From Aldrovandia affinis (Eukaryota > Chordata > Actinopteri > Notacanthiformes > Halosauridae): DNA of 64,000 nucleotides. Positions 61,325 through 64,000 of the stretch are shown here, piece after piece. The notes beneath the pieces are model-generated. The model had not been told where the DNA came from, did no database searches, and saw only the letters and a list, made by a program, of their open reading frames with translations. The translations under genes were made by a program, and so were the position numbers. How positions within the stretch are numbered: the stretch's first letter is position 1; the number at the start of each line of letters is the position of its first letter. The stretch spans positions 5,561,498-5,625,497 of the forward strand of contig JAINUG010000052.1 of the NCBI GenBank assembly GCA_029706075.1. Direction: 5' to 3'.

Positions 61325-61905
61325 TGTCGTGATGATCAGGAACGAACCCAAACGCAGACACGGAAGGTTAGGATGGAGAGTGAAAATTTAATAATAATTA
61401 TACAAGTGATGACAGAGGTAGTAGAGACGATGGGCTGGATTCTGGAAGGGATGCACAGGAGGGCAGATAGGATGAGGGAACCGGTGAGGCAGCGAAGCGT
61501 GCAGGAAGTTAGGGCTGGCTGGATGAACAGAGCTGGCAGACGGATGAGTAATGGACCTGAACACGAGGGGGAAACGACAAGAACAAGGGTAAACATACAA
61601 AACACGCAACACGGAGAGAACAGTAAACACAGCGTAGGAAACAAGTAACAGGAGTCAGCTTCTACCGAGTAGAGGAAACAACGATCTGACGAAGAGTGAC
61701 TGGAAAACCGGGGTAGATGTACTCTGCAGGGCTGATGAACTTGATGGGAGGCTGGTGTGCCGGAATAGGCAACAGGTGAACATGATGAGTGGTAACGAGG
61801 GAATGATAATAGAATAATTGAAAATAATAAAACAATTAACACAACAATCACAAGGGAGGAACAAGACAACGGAAAAACAGAGACAGGAACATCGGGAATA
61901 TGACA
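61325..61905 (-). repeat. Gypsy-2 5' LTR
   Basis: 581 bases. Immediately inside it the minus strand reads GAACGATCTGACC, with no TGG-initiated site complementary to a tRNA 3' end. Confidence 0.93.
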
Positions 61906-63170
61906 GTGCCAGCGTTGCCTTCAGTGGGTCTTTGTTGTGTTGGACGCGCTTTATCATTTCGAAAGTCGAATTCCAGCGTGTGGGTACATCCTGGATGAGT
62001 GACTCCTCTTCTTGCCCATGAGAGGCTTGCTGGACTTTCAGCTCTGCTGTGTTTGCAGGACTGTGTTTGAAATGTCCCACTATTTTACGGCACTTGGTTA
62101 AAGCGCCGTCAAACCCGCTGTCACGGAGAGACACTGTGATTACCCTCTGTATAATGTGCGCTACACAGGGCATATGCTCGAATGGTAGGCTCCTTGCTGC
62201 CGCGATCATATTGCGAGCACTATCTGTTCCTATAGTCGTGACCTTGTCGGTTATCTCCACTCCTCTGCAACTTCAAGAAACTGCCTTGCGCATGCTTCAG
62301 CAAAGTGCCTTTCCTCTGTTTTCACCACACCTAACGTGAACGAGTGAAGTTGCCATTTGCCATCGATAAGGTGTGCTGTTACACCGAGGTAGTTTTGGTT
62401 GCTCACTGATGTCCAGTGGTCTCCAGTCAGTGCGATAAACGTAGCTTGTGCCAACTGCTCCATTTTCGTTGTTTTTTCACTGCCATACAGCTCATGGATT
62501 CTTGTGACTACAGTTCCCCTCGAAGGTAGCTTGTATGATGGGTCGCCTGAGGCCATCTGGATAATGCCTTGAAGCCCCTGATCTTCAACAATGTTGATGG
62601 GCCTGCAGTCAATAGCGATCCATTTAGCGATTGCATTGGTTAGCTTAGTCGTTGTCGCTTTGTTGACAGACTTGCCCTGGCTGCACTCTGCTAGTGTAGC
62701 TTGACGAACACGGCTTGACCCAGCTATCTCAGTGCTAGCATCCTTGCTAACATCAGCAAAGATGTGCTTTGCCCGAAGATGGTACCTGAGACTCGTTGTA
62801 CTTCGGTGGTAAGAGAGCTCAGTGCTGCAATATGTGCACACAACTTTAGTTTTATCGAAGCTTCCATTTGGAAGCTTTTTATAACGAAATTGGCCATTAA
62901 GCACTCCGGGGGCTGCCTCCTCAGTCATGTTACCGTTAGCAATTGCCACACTTTTCAGTAATTCGGCCAGGTAAACGTCCGCGCTGGAATTACGGGAGGA
63001 AATTTGGGTCTATATTTGCTCTGATTAGGTCTAACAGACCGAAAGCTTTGCTATTAAAGTGAAACACTGAATGGATCTAAGTGTGCGGACATTTTTTCTA
63101 CCAGTTGGGTTCTAAATCGCCGATTTCAGGCAGAATACGCTCCGCAGTGTGAATGCGCATTAAAAAATAA

Positions 63171-63225
63171 TTAACGCAGATTAATCATTTTACCTAACTT
63201 GGTAACATGATTAATCTGCGTTAAT
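63171..63225. repeat. Subterminal palindrome of the ZBED hAT
   Basis: TTAACGCAGATTAATCA and TGATTAATCTGCGTTAA form a long inverted repeat near the right hAT end. The TTAACGCGTTAA words nearby add more palindromes. Such subterminal motifs can be transposase binding sites. Confidence 0.65.
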
Positions 63226-63409
63226 TATTTTTTAACGCGTTAAGGTTTCCAGATTAATCGCGGGCGTTAACGCGTTAACGTTGACAGCCCTAATAATAAT
63301 ACAAATAAATGATAAATAATAACTCCCCTCTCTGGAAAAAGAAAAATGTGTAAAGATCCATTAGAGAAATAAACTACCATTTTGGAGTACAATACTCTGT
63401 TGTAATGCA

Positions 63410-64000
63410 TTACGTATCCTTAGACATATATGTCTGATATTTCCCCCACTTCAAGATATAATCATCCCATCTGTCAGTCTGCCTATAGAACAGCTGTTCA
63501 TATGAGGCTACTTTTCCCAATTCAATAAACCACTCCCGATAAGAGCTTCTGTTTTTTTTCACCCCTTCATAAGAATCTGTCTACCAACCATTATGGCCGT
63601 CTGGATCATCTCTGCATTTCCACATTTTGCCACAATGTATGGATCACCTAGTACATATAACTTAGGGGAAAACTCAGTCATTGCTGGTGATTTCCTTGAT
63701 ACATTTATGCACTTTCCAAAGTGTATCCGAGGGCATTGCCAAAGAGCATGGATTAATGTACCCTCTGACCTCTGACATTTCCAGCAGTCTGCTGTATTTT
63801 GGAGGCCTAACCTGTGTAATCTAGATGGTGTCCGATAGAAACGATTGAGTTAAATTGAATAAGTCTGATTCTTATATCCCTTGATAGCTTCCTTTGATTC
63901 TGGCTAATCCCTTCCTATTCTCTCTCAGTAAATATAATGTTGAAATCCTTCTCCCAAATAATTCTTAATGCTGCTGGGATTCTGGTAGCTTGGTTAAATA
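63410..64000 (-). pseudogene. L1-type LINE ORF2 C-terminal remnant
   Basis: Read on the minus strand, IIWEKDFNIIFTERE is followed by a stop and RDIRIRLIQFN, then, in a shifted frame, RFYRTPSRLHRLGLQ and CWKCQRSEGTLIHALWQCPR, the cysteine-rich C-terminal motif of L1/Tx1-group LINEs. After another frame change come FYRQTDRWDDYILKW and a TAA at 63412. No single frame covers it, so it is not visible as one ORF. The element continues beyond the right edge. The ZBED hAT inserted just past its 3' end. Confidence 0.75.

Larger units (their letters stand above)
56402..61905 (-). mobile_element. Gypsy-2, chromodomain LTR retrotransposon (sushi-like)
   Basis: LTRs of 571 and 581 bases enclose gag and pol; GTGCC flanks both sides exactly (56397-56401, 61906-61910). 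Gene order and the C-terminal chromodomain place it with fish chromoviruses of the sushi type. Gag is open but pol has several frame changes. It interrupts the ZBED hAT transposase. Confidence 0.93.
54769..62949 (-). pseudogene. ZBED-type hAT transposase, interrupted
   Basis: From ATG at 62949: an N-terminal BED finger (VVCTYCSTELSYHRSTTSLR, HLRAKH), a linker, then the catalytic fold (FIALTGDHWTSVSNQNYLGV with a catalytic Asp, TIGTDSARNMIAAA, HMPCVAHIIQRV, and DVPTRWNSTFEM). Gypsy-2 breaks it after KDPLKATLA. The reading resumes at 56401 with AQQKHNLAMLTAAEYDRL and is split by an intron (56135-56314, GTAAGG to TTGTAG). It then continues with YVTELLGG, is broken by the MITE, and ends with the dimerisation region (YLATPASTVPCERLFSLAGH, LSSENVNKLVCLSNWL). 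Frameshifts lie near 62255 and 55660. Dead copy. Confidence 0.85.
54215..63292 (-). mobile_element. hAT transposon (ZBED-type), host of Gypsy-2 and a MITE
   Basis: Inverted ends TAGGGCTGTCAA and TTGACAGCCCTA are perfect over 12 bases, flanked by ATAATAAT at 54207-54214 and 63293-63300. Without insertions it is about 3.2-3.6 kb. It contains a broken, intron-bearing transposase on the minus strand, two tetranucleotide repeats, a 370-bp MITE and a whole Gypsy element. The flanking repeat is simple sequence, so the duplication is less telling than its length suggests. Confidence 0.85.

Overview
The window is nuclear DNA from a bony fish, almost certainly a teleost. The evidence is intron-containing vertebrate genes, several tRNA-derived SINE families with the V-SINE type 3' end, Tc1, hAT, L2, L1 and Gypsy transposons typical of fish, and very long CA, CT and tetranucleotide repeats. 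I cannot name the species.

Two host genes are readable, both on the minus strand. The first is a solute carrier of the OATP family, best matched to slco2b1. Its 13 readable coding exons run from 42910 down to 17186; each has AG/GT borders and matching phases, and together they give 637 codons without a break. One of them (23288-23390) was found only by splice-site reasoning. The N-terminal first exon is not firmly placed; a 27-base candidate lies at 45957-45983. The second gene, 13 kb downstream, is a single-exon leucine-rich-repeat membrane protein of the trophoblast glycoprotein family (3125-4189), called tpbgl. As I recall, SLCO2B1 and TPBGL are neighbours in the same orientation on human 11q13.4, so the pair looks like retained vertebrate synteny.

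The rest is mostly mobile DNA. Left part (1-17000): SINEs, a solo LTR, an hAT MITE, Tc1 pieces, an L2 reverse-transcriptase remnant, and a complete 1.5 kb hAT (9894-11406) with a perfect 8-bp target duplication and two long internal foldbacks. Middle (17000-43000): the slco2b1 gene. Its 14.6 kb third intron holds a three-level nest: an element encoding a BED-like zinc finger, split by a ZMYM1-like hAT (28317-37471), itself split by a Gypsy retrotransposon (29265-34866). A second copy of the BED element lies inverted in intron 7.

Right part (43000-64000): upstream DNA with SINEs, Tc1 elements and an L2 endonuclease fragment, then a second nest: a ZBED-type hAT (54215-63292) holding a chromodomain Gypsy (56402-61905) and a 370-bp MITE. 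The window ends in an L1-type LINE remnant.

I found no CRISPR array, rRNA or functional tRNA, and no sign of a defence or biosynthetic system. The most unusual structures are the two nested stacks with readable insertion order, the unclassified BED element, and the double foldback in the small hAT.
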